Source of the DNA: Streptomyces sp. NL15-2K
GTDB taxonomy: Bacteria > Actinomycetota > Actinomycetes > Streptomycetales > Streptomycetaceae
Length of the DNA stretch: 64,000 nt
Reading direction: 5' to 3'
NCBI RefSeq assembly: GCF_030551255.1
Contig: NZ_CP130630.1
Coordinates: 11,593,001-11,657,000, forward strand
The notes below the pieces were generated by a model. It made no database searches, was not told the DNA's origin, and saw nothing but the letters and a program-made list of their open reading frames with translations. Numbering within the stretch: position 1 is the stretch's first letter; every line of letters starts with the position of its first letter. The translations under genes and the position numbers were made by a program. Of the stretch, positions 51,480 through 60,299 are shown piece after piece.

Positions 51480-52143
51480 GGCGTGCGTAGTGTTCTCGTA
51501 GCGACGTGCTGCCGGCGAAGCCGACTTGGCCGGCGATCTCGTCCGCCGGCAGGTCGGTGGTTTCCAGGAGGTGCCGTGCCCGGTCGACGCGCTGCTGGAT
51601 CAGCCAGCGTCCCGGGCTCATGCCCACCTCTTCGGTGAAGCGGCGAGCAAAGGTGCGCAGACTCATGTGGGAGTGCTTGGCGAGGTCCGTCAGAGTCATG
51701 GGCTCGTGGAGGTTCTCCAGCGCCCACTGGCGGGCGGTGGCCGTTCCGCTGGCCGTGGCCTCGGGTACTGGGTGCTGGATGTACTGCGCCTGCCCTCCGT
51801 CGCGCCACGGGGGGACGATGCACATGCGGGCCACCTGGTTGGCGACTTCACTGCCGTGGTCCTTGCGAATGATGTGCAGGCAGACGTCGAGCCCGGAGGC
51901 GGCACCGGCCGAGGTCAGCACATCTCCGTCGTCGATGAACAGAACGTCCGGATCGAGTGAGATCTGGGGGAAGTGTGCGCGGAACAGGTCCGCGGTCATC
52001 CAGTGGGTGGTTGCGGAACTTCCCGGGTCACGGCCAAGGCGACGAAGGGCGGGATGACGACGGTGGCGGCGGTGCGCAGCGCCTCCGGGCCGTGCTCGAC
52101 GGTGATCGAGAAGTCGGAGTTGGTGCGTACCGGGCGGCCGTGG
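51480..52143 (-). pseudogene. GlxA-type AraC regulator, degraded copy 2
   Basis: The sequence is colinear with the intact regulator at 17622-18581: GRPVRTNSDFSITVEHGPEA, FIDDGDVLTSAGAASGLDVC, QWALENLHEPMTLTDLAKHS and DEIAGQVGFAGSTSLREH are nearly identical. About 45 N-terminal residues and about 35 internal ones (the CTGAFVLAAAG region) are missing, and after REH the frame changes and runs to 51241. A dead copy produced by duplication and deletion. Confidence 0.85.
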
Positions 52144-52181
52144 GCCTCCCCGTTCTCACCGGGTTCGGAAGAGGCAGCGTC

Positions 52182-52901
52182 GTGAACACCGCCCACCCGT
52201 CCGTCGCCGCGGACCCTGGCGGCTTCGGCGAGCGGAAAGGTGGAAGGTACAGCTAAGACGCAGATCGCCATCGCCGTCCAAACCCTCAGGACCGTGTTCG
52301 ACGGGGTCGACACGACCGTCATCGACCGCTTTGTACGGCCGGTTACATCCAGCACAAACCCCGCTCGCCCCCGACGACCCCGACGGCGAGGCAATGAGGG
52401 CCTTCGCCGCCGCCATGCGACAGCAGTTCCCGGACGCCAAGTACGACGTGTTGCGGGTCCTGTCCGAGGTCGACCTGGTGCTCCTGCACTCCAGTGGCGT
52501 CCTGGTTCCCGGCACTCCCGGGATGGCCGTCTTCGACATCTTCCGCTTCCAGGACGGGAAAAGAGCGGTGGTTCACCGCGTACACCAAGAAGCTCGTCAT
52601 CGCCTTCGTCGAGCAGCTCATGGTCCGGAAGGACCTGGCCGCCATCGACACCTGCGTGGGCCCCGAGTACCACCAGCACAACCCGAGCTTCCCCGGCGGC
52701 GTGACAGGCCTGAAGGCCGGAGCGGGCGCGTACTTCGAGCAGTTCCCGCAGCTGCGCGTGGTGCCGAAGCGGATCACCTCGGGCGAGCGCGGCCAGGCGG
52801 TCATCGACCTCTTCCGGGTCAGGGACGGAAAGATCGTCGAGCACTGGGACGCGGTGCAGGACGTGTCGGAGACCTCCGCCAACGACAACACGACGTTCTG
52901 A
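52182..52901 (+). pseudogene. SnoaL-like secreted protein, degraded copy 2
   Basis: Starting at GTG 52182 the sequence parallels the gene at 18723: VDTTVIDRFVRP, then in another frame YIQHKPALAPDDPDGEAM-like and FAAAMRQQFPDAKYDVLRVL, then in a third frame AIDTCVGPEYHQHNPSFPGG and DGKIVEHWDAVQDVSE. At least two frameshifts and a deletion between the two repeats are present. It ends with the same hairpin type as copy 1. Confidence 0.8.
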
Positions 52902-52910
52902 CGGCCTCCA

Positions 52911-52936
52911 GGGTCGTAGCGGCCGCGCTACGACCC
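52911..52936 (+). terminator. stem-loop after SnoaL copy 2
   Basis: GGGTCGTAGCG (52911-52921) pairs with CGCTACGACCC (52926-52936), loop GCCG. The stem shares its core GGTCGTAGCG with the terminator at 19697. Confidence 0.8.
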
Positions 52937-53110
52937 GGGGCAGCGCCTGCATTCCCGCGGGCCATTCTGGGACATGCCGCGCCGGGTCCCGACGACACCC
53001 GTCGACGTGCAGGTCGTCGCCGGGGAGGGACTGAGCCCGGAGGGGATCGCGGCCTCCGCCCGCGACCACGGGGCCCGAGGACCCGACTGCGTGCCCGCCG
53101 GGACGGTGTG

Positions 53111-53689
53111 TCAGACCATGGCGAGCCGGTCCACCAGCAGCTCCACCCTCCGCTCGGTGTCCTCCGGCGGCAGCCGTCCCGACCGGGTCAGGGTGGCCAC
53201 CCCGTGCAGGGCCGCCCAGAACACCTCGGTGAACAGTCCCGGGTGGGTGCCGTCGCCGGCGACCTCGCCGAGAGTCTCCAGCAGGGCGGCGAAGGCGTCC
53301 TTGAGAGGTTCCGGGGTGTCCTCCTGTGCGTACGGGAGGCCGCCGTCGAGCTGGAACATGGCGTCGTAGACCGCCGGGTGGCGTGCGGCGAAGCCGAGGT
53401 AGGTGCGGGCGAGGGCGTACACCCGCTCGCGCGGGCCGTCCGCGGCGGCGGTCGCGGCGCGAACCGCCGCGGCCATCTCGGCGGCACCCTCGAGGGCGAC
53501 GGCGCCGATGATCTCGCGTTTGCCGCGGAAGTGGCTGTAGAGGACGGGCTGGCTGTACTCGATGCGCTCGGCGAGCCGGCGGGTCGTGACCGCGTCCCAG
53601 CCCTGCTGCTCGGCGAGTTCGCGGGCCGTCGCCACGATGAGGCGCTCGCGGCCCGCCCGTTCGCGCTGCTTGCGTTCCTGTACCGACAT
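53111..53689 (-). CDS. TetR-family regulator with WHG-type C-terminal domain
   Basis: The 192-residue protein has RERLIVATARELAEQQGWDA, RRLAERIEYSQPVLYSHFRG as helix-turn-helix and the C-terminal segment VFWAALHGVATLTRSGRL characteristic of the WHG group. It diverges from a DUF1772 membrane-protein gene; the 91-bp intergenic region carries repeated CTAGC/GCTAG half-sites. Autoregulation and control of that gene are likely. Confidence 0.9.
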   Translation of the reverse strand: MSVQERKQRERAGRERLIVATARELAEQQGWDAVTTRRLAERIEYSQPVLYSHFRGKREIIGAVALEGAAEMAAAVRAATAAADGPRERVYALARTYLGFAARHPAVYDAMFQLDGGLPYAQEDTPEPLKDAFAALLETLGEVAGDGTHPGLFTEVFWAALHGVATLTRSGRLPPEDTERRVELLVDRLAMV

Positions 53690-53698
53690 GACTCGATC

Positions 53699-53762
53699 CT
53701 AGCATCGCTAGACAAGTGAGCGGCAGCAGTACTAGCGTTGCCTCATCGGCTAGCAATACTAG
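53699..53762. promoter_or_regulatory. cluster of CTAGC-type operator sites
   Basis: CTAGC-ATC-GCTAG at 53699-53711 is a perfect 13-bp palindrome, CTAGCAATACTAG at 53750-53762 is a near-match, and ACTAGCGTTGC at 53731-53741 is a third partial site. The set lies between the divergent TetR and DUF1772 genes. Confidence 0.65.
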
Positions 53763-53780
53763 ATTCCAAGAGGGGTCATC

Positions 53781-54227
53781 ATGCTCAACGCACTCGAGGT
53801 CGTCACCACCGTGGTCGTCGGCGTGATGGTGGGGGTGGAGTTCTCCGTCGCCTTCGTCATGAACCCGATCCTCAACGCACTCCCCGAGGACAGCGGCCAA
53901 CTCGGCCACGCCCACGGGGGCCGGATGCTCGGCGCCGTGATGCCGGTCTGGTACATCGGCTCGCTCGTCCTCGTCGCCGTCTGGGCCATCGCCGGATGGC
54001 ACCACCACGGCACCGGCCTCGTCGTCACCGCCGGCGCGCTGCTGCTCCTCAGTGTGGTCATGTCGCTCCTGCTGCTCGTCCCGATCAACAACCGGGGCAA
54101 GACGTGGACCCCCGAGAACCGGCCCGAGGACTGGAAGGAGCAGTTGCACCGCTGGGAACGCCTCCACTACGTCCGCGTCGCCGTCATCATCGCCGCCTTC
54201 ACCCTGCTCGTCGCCGCCCTCGCCTGA
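53781..54227 (+). CDS. DUF1772 (anthrone oxygenase-like) membrane protein
   Basis: The 148-residue protein has four hydrophobic segments (VVTTVVVGVMVGVEFSVAFV, VWYIGSLVLVAVWAIAG, LVVTAGALLLLSVVMSLLLL, RVAVIIAAFTLLVAALA) and the DUF1772 landmarks FVMNPILNAL and LVPINNRGKTWTPENRPEDW. AAGAGGGG precedes the ATG at 53781. Related fungal proteins oxidise anthrones; bacterial roles are unknown. Regulated by the divergent TetR protein. Confidence 0.88.
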   Translation: MLNALEVVTTVVVGVMVGVEFSVAFVMNPILNALPEDSGQLGHAHGGRMLGAVMPVWYIGSLVLVAVWAIAGWHHHGTGLVVTAGALLLLSVVMSLLLLVPINNRGKTWTPENRPEDWKEQLHRWERLHYVRVAVIIAAFTLLVAALA

Positions 54228-54481
54228 ACCCGCGGGCCGACCCCCACGCTGACGGCGCACGATCCTCACACCCCGGGCGGCAGCAGGCCACCGCAATCCC
54301 GACATCCGGGAATGCGACTGCCGCTGAGAGCCCACAACTGCGAACCCGACAAGCTACGCCCCTCGATGACCTGCGCGGCTCTCGCCTCTGGTTCGGGTGA
54401 GGCCCTTGATCCAGATCGGGTAGCGCAGCCCGTCCCGAGGCAGGCTCAGCGTGGGCTCCAACCCGTTGAAGCCGCGGGCGC

Positions 54482-55729
54482 TCATGACCCGCCTCGCTTG
54501 GCGCGGAAAGAGGTGCGCCCGTTTCGCCGGACCATTGCGACGGTGGCGGCAAGGCTGCCGCGATTCAGGTCGGGGTGCAGGCCGTTCCCGAGGCGATGTA
54601 TCTGGTCGGTGTGCCAGCTGATGTCCAGCACCCCGTCCAGGGCCTTGAGGTCGGTGATTTTGCCCAGCAGCGTTCTCATGCCGTAGCGCACCTGATGTGC
54701 CGTGAGTGCCTCGGCCTGCCCTTCGAGGATGAGCCGGGCCGCGTCCGGCGTGGTGATCGCCGGCCGGCCGATGCCGACCACGTCACACTCGCCGGCCCGT
54801 ACGGCTTGCCGCATGGCATCGCGGGTGCGGAATCCGCCTGTGACGGCGAGTGGGATGTCACCCACGAGCTTGCGAACAGTGCGGGCGTATTCCAAGAAGT
54901 ACGCCTCTCGTGCCCTTGTGCTGGGGGCCGCCGAGCCGTTCATTGCCATGGACTCGTAACTACCGCCGCTGACCTCGATGAGGTCGACGCCTTCGCGGGC
55001 GAGCGCGGCCAGCACGGCCTGGGACTCCTCCCCGGTGCATCCGCCCCGCTGGAAGTCTGCCGAGTTGAGTTTGATGCCGACTGCGAAGCCGGGCCTGACG
55101 CGGCCGCGGATGCGGCGGACGACCTCGAGGCAGAAACGCATCCGCCGCTCGGGATCGCCGCCCCAGTCGTCGTCGCGCCGGTTCGACAGCGGTGACAGGA
55201 ACTGGGAGATGAGATACCCGTGGGCCGCTTGCACCTGTACGCCGTTGAAGCCGGCTGTCTCGCACACGGCCGCGGCCGTGGCGAAGCGCTCGATGATCTC
55301 CTCGATCTCTGCCGGTCGCAGTTCGCGCGGCGTCGTGGCTCCGGGCAGTTTCGGCGGGATCGGGCTGGGGGCGACAGGCGTGTGTCCGAGTGCCAAGGGG
55401 TTGGCTTGGCGTCCGGGGTGGTTGAGCTGTGCCCAGATCGAAGCGCCCGAGTCCTGGGCTGACTTGGCCCAGCGCGAGAGCGGGTCGAGATCACGCTCGT
55501 CCTCGATGACGATGTTGCCCGGTTCACCGAGCTGTGCGCGATCGACCATGACGTTGCCGGTGATCATGAGGCCATAGCCGCCTCGGCTCCACGTGGAGTA
55601 CAGACGGCCGAGGCGCTCGTCGGGTGCGTTGTTCTTGTTTCCCAGTGCCTCGCTGAGCGCTGACTTCATCAGGCGGTTGGCCAGTATCTGGCCGTTCGGG
55701 AGAGTGAGGGGGGTGTCGAGCGTATTCAT
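54482..55729 (-). CDS. NADH:flavin oxidoreductase, Old Yellow Enzyme family
   Basis: The 415-residue protein has a complete flavin TIM barrel: ILANRLMKSALSEALGNKNN, WAQLNHPGRQAN, GFNGVQVQAAHGYLISQFLS with PLSNRRDDDWGGDPERRMRF, IEVSGGSYESM, PLAVTGGFRTRDAM and CDVVGIGRPAITTP. It belongs to the single-domain group near the 2,4-dienoyl-CoA reductase-like proteins and lacks the C-terminal Fe-S/FAD domains. It reduces activated alkenes. An N-terminal half of another OYE occurs in the chimera at 42514. Confidence 0.92.
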   Translation of the reverse strand: MNTLDTPLTLPNGQILANRLMKSALSEALGNKNNAPDERLGRLYSTWSRGGYGLMITGNVMVDRAQLGEPGNIVIEDERDLDPLSRWAKSAQDSGASIWAQLNHPGRQANPLALGHTPVAPSPIPPKLPGATTPRELRPAEIEEIIERFATAAAVCETAGFNGVQVQAAHGYLISQFLSPLSNRRDDDWGGDPERRMRFCLEVVRRIRGRVRPGFAVGIKLNSADFQRGGCTGEESQAVLAALAREGVDLIEVSGGSYESMAMNGSAAPSTRAREAYFLEYARTVRKLVGDIPLAVTGGFRTRDAMRQAVRAGECDVVGIGRPAITTPDAARLILEGQAEALTAHQVRYGMRTLLGKITDLKALDGVLDISWHTDQIHRLGNGLHPDLNRGSLAATVAMVRRNGRTSFRAKRGGS

Positions 55730-55809
55730 CTGGGCTCATCTTCGGTGTGGTCGGCGTCAGCCGGGGTTGCCTGGGGGTCGGGTTCGGGGCGGTGCGGGGC
55801 GGCGGCTCG

Positions 55810-57139
55810 TCACATGAAGGCCGGAGGGGGCTGGTAGCCCTCGAGTTCTCGGCCGAGGAGCTCGGCGAACTTGATGGTGGTGAGGTCGCCGCCGCTCGGA
55901 CCCATCGCCTGGAGCCCGACAGGCAGACCGTCTCGGCCGGTTCGCACCGGGATGGTCGTCGCCGGAGAGCCGGCCACGTTGGCGATGGCGCTCCACTTGA
56001 CCTGGTCCCAGTAGGGGCGAGGCCGCTCGTCGACCTGGATCCGGCGTCCGAATCTGTCGATCGGCTTGTTGTGATGAGGCGGTGCCGTGGTCGGTGTGAC
56101 CGGCATGAGGAGGACATCGAGGTCCCGGAAGAACTCGGTCCACCGCTGCCGCAGCTCATGGCGTGCCACGTCCGCCTGGAGCCAGCTGTAGTGGGACTGG
56201 AAGGTTCCTCGCAAGGCGTACAGCGCCTCTCCACGAGGATGCTGGGCAACACGCGCGAGGAGCGCTGTGTTGGAGGCCGCTGTCAGTCCGGATCGGTCGT
56301 AGGTGAACGCACCGAAGAGCAGGCGCAGGAAGATGTCGTGACTGGTCGCCATGTCATCGGGGAGGCCGGAGGGCCGCAACTCGACCTTCGCGCCGGCCGC
56401 CTTGAGGGCATTCAGGGCGTCGTCCATCGCTGTGACGACGTCGTGGTCGACGGGGCACGAGGGGTCCTCGGGCCACACCGCTACCCGGAAGCCGCCCAGC
56501 TCGCTCGCCCTGGGTGGTGCGAGTGTGTAGCTGAAACCGCCGTCGCGCTCGGGCGGTCCTACCGTCGCGTGGAGGACGGGGACAAGGTCGCGCGCCTCGC
56601 GTACCTGGGCGCCCGCACAGGCGAGGTCGATCTCCCCCACCGCCCGACACCGGGTCCGCCCGGCACGTGGCCGATGAGGGGGATGGACCGCCAGGTCGCC
56701 TTGTGTCCGTAGAGGCCGTTGAAGTGTGCCGGGATCCGGGTGGATCCGCCGATTTCCGAGCCGAAGTCGAAAGCGGTCAGCCCTGCGGCTGTAGCCACGG
56801 CGCCACCGCCTGCGGAGCCTCCGGACGTGCGCGCGGTGTTCCACGGGTTCAGCGTTGGTCCGAACACCGGGTTGTCCGCCTGGACGTCCTGGTTCCCCGC
56901 GGGCATGTTGGTCTTGCCGATGATCAGCGCACCTGCGGCACGCAGCCGTCGCACCGCCTCGGCGTCCTGTTCGGGCACGTAGTCCTTGAGGTCGGGCCGA
57001 CCACAGACGGTCCGCAGACCAGCGGTCTCGTAGCTGTCCTTCAGCGTGATCGGCAGACCGCGAACGAAGTCCTCGAGTCCCTGTCGGCCGGGCCGGAGCG
57101 TGTCGTACCTCTCCGTCTGCGTGCGCAGTTCATCGGCGA
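55810..57139 (-). pseudogene. amidase-signature enzyme, N-truncated and frameshifted
   Basis: Read from 57139 the sequence gives VRGLPITLKDSYETAGLRTV (catalytic Lys), NTARTSGGSAGGGAVATAAG (cis-Ser) and GSEIGGSTRIPAHFNGLYGH (nucleophile Ser). A frameshift near 56645 then moves the remaining 270 residues to another frame, ending LEGYQPPPAFM. The usual first 60 or so residues are missing; in their place is a TetR fragment. All three catalytic residues survive, but on a broken and headless chain. Confidence 0.8.
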
Positions 57140-57268
57140 CAACGTGGCGACGAGGTCGTCCTTGGAGGCGATGTGGGCGTAGAACGCTCCGTTGGTGAGC
57201 CCGGCGTCCGCCATCAGTGTCGAGATGCCCGAGCCGTCTATCCCGTCCTGCTTGAATCGGCGGACGTG
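57140..57268 (-). pseudogene. TetR helix-turn-helix fragment
   Basis: The minus strand encodes RRFKQDGIDGSGISTLMADA then GLTNGAFYAHIASKDDLVAT, about 88 percent identical to residues of the TetR protein at 45551 (RRFKQDGIDGSGVSTLMKDA, GLTNGAFYAHFESKDDLVTT). No start, no C-terminal domain. It sits between operator site C and the headless amidase. Confidence 0.85.
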
Positions 57269-57278
57269 GCGCCGATGG

Positions 57279-57302
57279 CTGAGTATCTATAAGTAAACTC
57301 AA
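57279..57302. promoter_or_regulatory. shared operator-like site C
   Basis: CTGAGTAT-CTAT-AAGTAAACTCA, matching sites A and B outside the four central bases, located 21 bp before the HxlR start at 57323. The position suggests autoregulation by that protein. Confidence 0.75.
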
Positions 57303-57322
57303 ACTCGGTTAGAATCGCTCCC

Positions 57323-57832
57323 ATGGATGCGTGGACCGAAGTTCTTCAAGACACCGGCATGGACCACCGACTCGACCGGGACACGTCCAACTGTTCGATC
57401 GCGCGGACTCTTGAGATCGTGGGCGAGAAGTGGACGATCCTGATCCTGCGTGAGGTGTGGTACGGCTCGTCCCGGTTCGGTGACTTCGAACGTGTCCTGG
57501 GCTGTCCTCGTAACCTTCTGGCGGCGCGGCTTCGGATGCTGGTGGAGGAAGGGATCCTGGCGACCGAGACGTACAAGGAGCCCGGTTCGCGGAGTCGGCC
57601 GAAGTATGTGATCACCCCTAAGGGCATGGATCTGGTGCCGGCCGTGATGGGACTGCTGCAGTGGGGTGACCGTTACCGCGCCGACCCGGAGGGGCCGGCG
57701 GTACTGGCGCGACACCGCGAGTGCGGCGCGCACGTCGACGTCCAGATTCGCTGCGAACGAGGCCACCCGGTGCAAGCGAATGACATCGAGAGCGTCCCCG
57801 GCCCAGCCTTTCGTATGAGGTCGCCAGAGTGA
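57323..57832 (+). CDS. HxlR-family transcriptional regulator, second copy
   Basis: The 169-residue protein reads NCSIARTLEIVGEKWTILIL, RFGDFERVLGCPRNLLAARL, LVEEGILATETYKEPGSRSR and KYVITPKGMDLVPAVMGLLQ, a full HxlR winged helix with the conserved N-terminal Cys. A C-terminal extension has Cys-containing segments ARHRECGAHVDVQIRCERGH that could be redox-sensitive or bind metal. ATG at 57323 directly follows operator-like site C, making this protein the best candidate binder of sites A-C. Confidence 0.92.
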   Translation: MDAWTEVLQDTGMDHRLDRDTSNCSIARTLEIVGEKWTILILREVWYGSSRFGDFERVLGCPRNLLAARLRMLVEEGILATETYKEPGSRSRPKYVITPKGMDLVPAVMGLLQWGDRYRADPEGPAVLARHRECGAHVDVQIRCERGHPVQANDIESVPGPAFRMRSPE

Positions 57833-57844
57833 GCTGAGGACTCC

Positions 57845-58060
57845 TCCGTCAGCTTTCCGTGATCCGGCCACTCTGTCGTGTACGCGCCTGATGAAGGCGG
57901 TCCTTGGTGCGGTTGCCGCAGCGGGACATGGAGCACCAGCGGCGGTTGCGGGTAGGGGAACGGTCCAGGAACGCAGTGCGCAGCGGTCCGCGCCGCAGAC
58001 GCGTACGCGCCGGATCTCGGCGGACAGGAGCAAGTCGACGGCGACCTGCAACCGCCACGG
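57845..58060 (-). pseudogene. CGNR zinc-finger protein fragment, copy 2
   Basis: Minus-strand pieces LQVAVDLLLSAEIRRVRVCG, ADRCALR and, after a frameshift, FLDRSPTRNRRWCSMSRCGN with RTKDRLHQARTRQSG match the CGNR zinc-finger consensus better than copy 1: all four cysteines survive. The N-terminal ABATE domain is missing and the frame is broken, so it is dead. Confidence 0.75.
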
Positions 58061-58061
58061 A

Positions 58062-58182
58062 CTCACAGCCCACGCGGTCGACGGCTACGTCCGCGCGTTC
58101 TCCCGCCCGGGCGCCTGCGCGCGAGCCTCGACGACTACCGCGCCATGGAGGAGGACACCGCGCTCGACGACATCGACGCCGC
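58062..58182 (+). pseudogene. alpha/beta-hydrolase (epoxide hydrolase-like) cap fragment
   Basis: The sequence gives LTAHAVDGYVRAFSRPG and, after one frame change, RASLDDYRAMEEDTALDD. This resembles the cap-domain helix (EYVRAYSRPGALRASFDYYRA type) of epoxide hydrolase-like enzymes. Both ends join unrelated fragments. Confidence 0.5.
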
Positions 58183-58189
58183 CGAAGCC

Positions 58190-58836
58190 CGCCGCCTGCG
58201 CCGCCCTCCTGCTGGCCGACGCCTACCCCGACCGGCACGTGCTCGGTCTCGGATTCGGCGGCGGGCAGGGGCCGGGGACCAAGCGCCTGGCAGCCATGAC
58301 GGCGTACCTCGACGAGATGGACGCGGTCGAGACTCCCAACCCCCTGCCGAAGACTCCGATGCGCCGCATCATGGCCGCGTACGGGCCCAAAATGCTCGAG
58401 CTGGCTCGCGAACGCACGGCCGGCGCGCAGACCTATCACGTCAACGTGGCGCACACCGCGCAGGCGCGCGAGATCCTCGGGCCGGACGCGTTCCTGGGCG
58501 TCGAGCACGCGGTGCTGTTCGAGTCGGACCCCGACAAGGCCCGCGCGGTCGCGCGGGAACACCTGAACATCTATCTGAACTCCCCTTACAACATCGCGAA
58601 GTTCCGTCGACTGGGCTACTCGGAGGAGGAGATCGCCGGCGGCAGTGACCGCATCGTCGACGACCTGGTGTTCTGGGGCGACCTGGACACCATCGTCGAG
58701 AAGCCTCCATGCCCATGTCGAGGCCGGAGCCGATCATGTCGCGGTGCAGGTGATCGGGATCGAGCCGGGGGAGTCCGCGATGCCGTACTGGCGCATGCTC
58801 GGCGAGGCACTCCTGCCCCCGGGCGGCAACACCTGA
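58190..58836 (+). pseudogene. LLM-class F420-dependent oxidoreductase, N-truncated and frameshifted
   Basis: From about 58190 the frame reads AALLLADAYPDRHVLGLGFG, YLDEMDAVETPNPLPKTPMR, GAQTYHVNVAHTAQAREILG, and YNIAKFRRLGYSEEEIAGGS as in actinobacterial LLM oxidoreductases. A frameshift near 58705 separates the last 40 residues (EAGADHVAVQVIGIEPGESA). About 90 N-terminal residues are missing. Confidence 0.8.
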
Positions 58837-58837
58837 T

Positions 58838-58945
58838 CCGCGGTTCGTGCGGGAGCGGAGATTCTTGCGGAGGATCTTGCCCGATGCGGACTTGGAGACG
58901 GCGTCGATGAACTCGACCCGCCGAACCTTCTCAAGGCCTTGGAGG
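58838..58945 (-). pseudogene. C-terminal tip of an acyl-CoA synthetase
   Basis: The minus strand encodes LEKVRRVEFIDAVSKSASGK and ILRKNLRSRTN, the A10 motif (P-K-S-x-S-GKILRK) containing the catalytic lysine of AMP-forming ligases. It directly adjoins the end of the next, longer ligase fragment, so it comes from a different ligase gene. Confidence 0.75.
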
Positions 58946-58946
58946 A

Positions 58947-60008
58947 TCAGGACCGGGCCGAGAGGGCGGCGTGACCGGCACGCAACGAGGCTTTGTCGAT
59001 CTTGCCGACCGCGTTCTTCGCCATGGCTTGCACCACGAAGAACGCGGTCGGGCGCTTATAGCTCGTAAGGCTGCGCGCGCAGAGGGCTTTCAGGGCCGAC
59101 GGATCGACGGTCGACCCCGGTCGCGGCTGGACGTAGGCGACAACCACCTCTCCCCACTTCTCGTCGGGTACGCCGATCACGGCGGCCTCGAGCACGGTCG
59201 GGTCGCCTGCGAGCACGTCCTCGATCTCCTTGGGGTAGATGTTCTCCCCGCCACGGATGATCATGTCTTTCGAGCGCCCGACCAGGGTCAGATAGCCCTC
59301 GGCGTCGAGGTGGCCCACGTCGCCCGTGTGCAGCCAGCCGTCGACGATGACGCGGGCCGTTTCGTCCGGACGGCCGAGATAGCCGCGCATGACGTTGGGG
59401 CCCCTCACGACGACTTCACCGTCCGTGCCCGGCGCCACCTCACCGCCGTCGGTGTCGACGATCCGGATCTCCTGGCCGGGGAAAGGAAGCCCCACGGTGC
59501 CGGCGCGTCGAGGACCGGCGACGGGGTTGATGGTGGAGCCGCAGGTTCCTTCGGACAGGCCGTATCCCTCGACGAGCGGGAACCCGTACCGGGCCTCGAA
59601 CCGGGTCAGCAGCTCGGCGGAGGCGGGTGCGGCGCCGCAGACTCCGAACCGCAGCGACGATGTGTCGGGCCGGACGTCGTCCGGGAGTGCCGCGAGCATG
59701 CTGTAGATCGTCGGCACCGCGCTGAAGAAGCTGGGGCGTTCCTGCTCGACGAGATCGAAGAAGGTACGAGGATCGAACCGGCCCGCGATGACGACGCTCG
59801 CGCCCACGAGCAGCGGCAGAAGGACGCTGACCACGATGCCGTTGACGTGGAAGAGCGGCAGGATCAGCAGGCACCGGTCGGCCGGCCCGACCTCCAATGC
59901 CTGGCGCCCCATCTCCACCATGGCGTCGATGTTGGCGTGGTCGAGCATCACGCCCTTGGGCACCCCGGTCGTACCGCTGGTGTAGATGAGCAGGGCCAGC
60001 GTGGCCGG
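58947..60008 (-). pseudogene. AMP-forming acyl-CoA synthetase lacking its N-terminus
   Basis: The intact part runs from LALLIYTSGTTGVPKGVMLD (P-loop) through GYGLSEGTCGSTINPVAG, GWLHTGDVGHLDAEGYLTLV, RSKDMIIRGGENIYPKEIED to KNAVGKIDKASLRAG (catalytic Lys). About 150 N-terminal residues are absent; the 5' end is fused to copy 3 of the GlxA cassette. The visible frame remains open, so a truncated protein might be made, but it lacks part of the substrate pocket. Confidence 0.8.
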
Positions 60009-60299
60009 GTGAGGACCTCGTAGCGGCCGTCCGCCGAATCGAAGACCCGGCCGGGAATGCCGAGTTCGAAGGGATACCCCGTCTACGGCCCCAGCTCCCG
60101 GCCTCGGCCGAGCGGCAGGGGCCCCTGTCGCCGGGTATGGCGAGCGAGAGTGCTCGCATCGGCTACTCGTTCCGTGCGACCGGACTACACCCAGCACAAC
60201 CCGCTGGCCCCCGATGGCGCCGAGGCCGGTCAACTGCGCACGATGCGGGACGGAAAGTGGTGTCGACGGAATGGGGCCGCCGACGGCAGGATCCGCAGC
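60009..60299. pseudogene. GlxA/SnoaL cassette, remnant copy 3
   Basis: On the minus strand 60009-60085 encodes YPFELGIPGRVFDSADGRYE and VLT, matching the start of the intact GlxA protein (YPFELGIPSRVFGATDGRYE). On the plus strand about 60170-60230 encodes VRPDYTQHNPLAPDGAEA, matching SnoaL copy 1 exactly except for one residue. The pieces keep the divergent order of copy 1 but lack most of both genes. Confidence 0.85.

Noticed and set aside
52331..53719. A 462-codon plus-strand frame starting in SnoaL copy 2
   Set aside because: After the first SnoaL-like segment it continues through a terminator and antisense to the TetR gene, so it is not one protein.
51996..54335. A 779-codon minus-strand frame through the TetR/DUF1772 region
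   Set aside because: It runs across two genuine genes and a divergent promoter. Only its last 45 codons match something real, the GlxA copy 2 N-terminal part.
54240..54480. Minus-strand segment FNGLEPTLSLPRDGLRYPIW after the Old Yellow Enzyme gene
   Set aside because: It looks like a coding tail but matches no family I can name and has no start or upstream domain.
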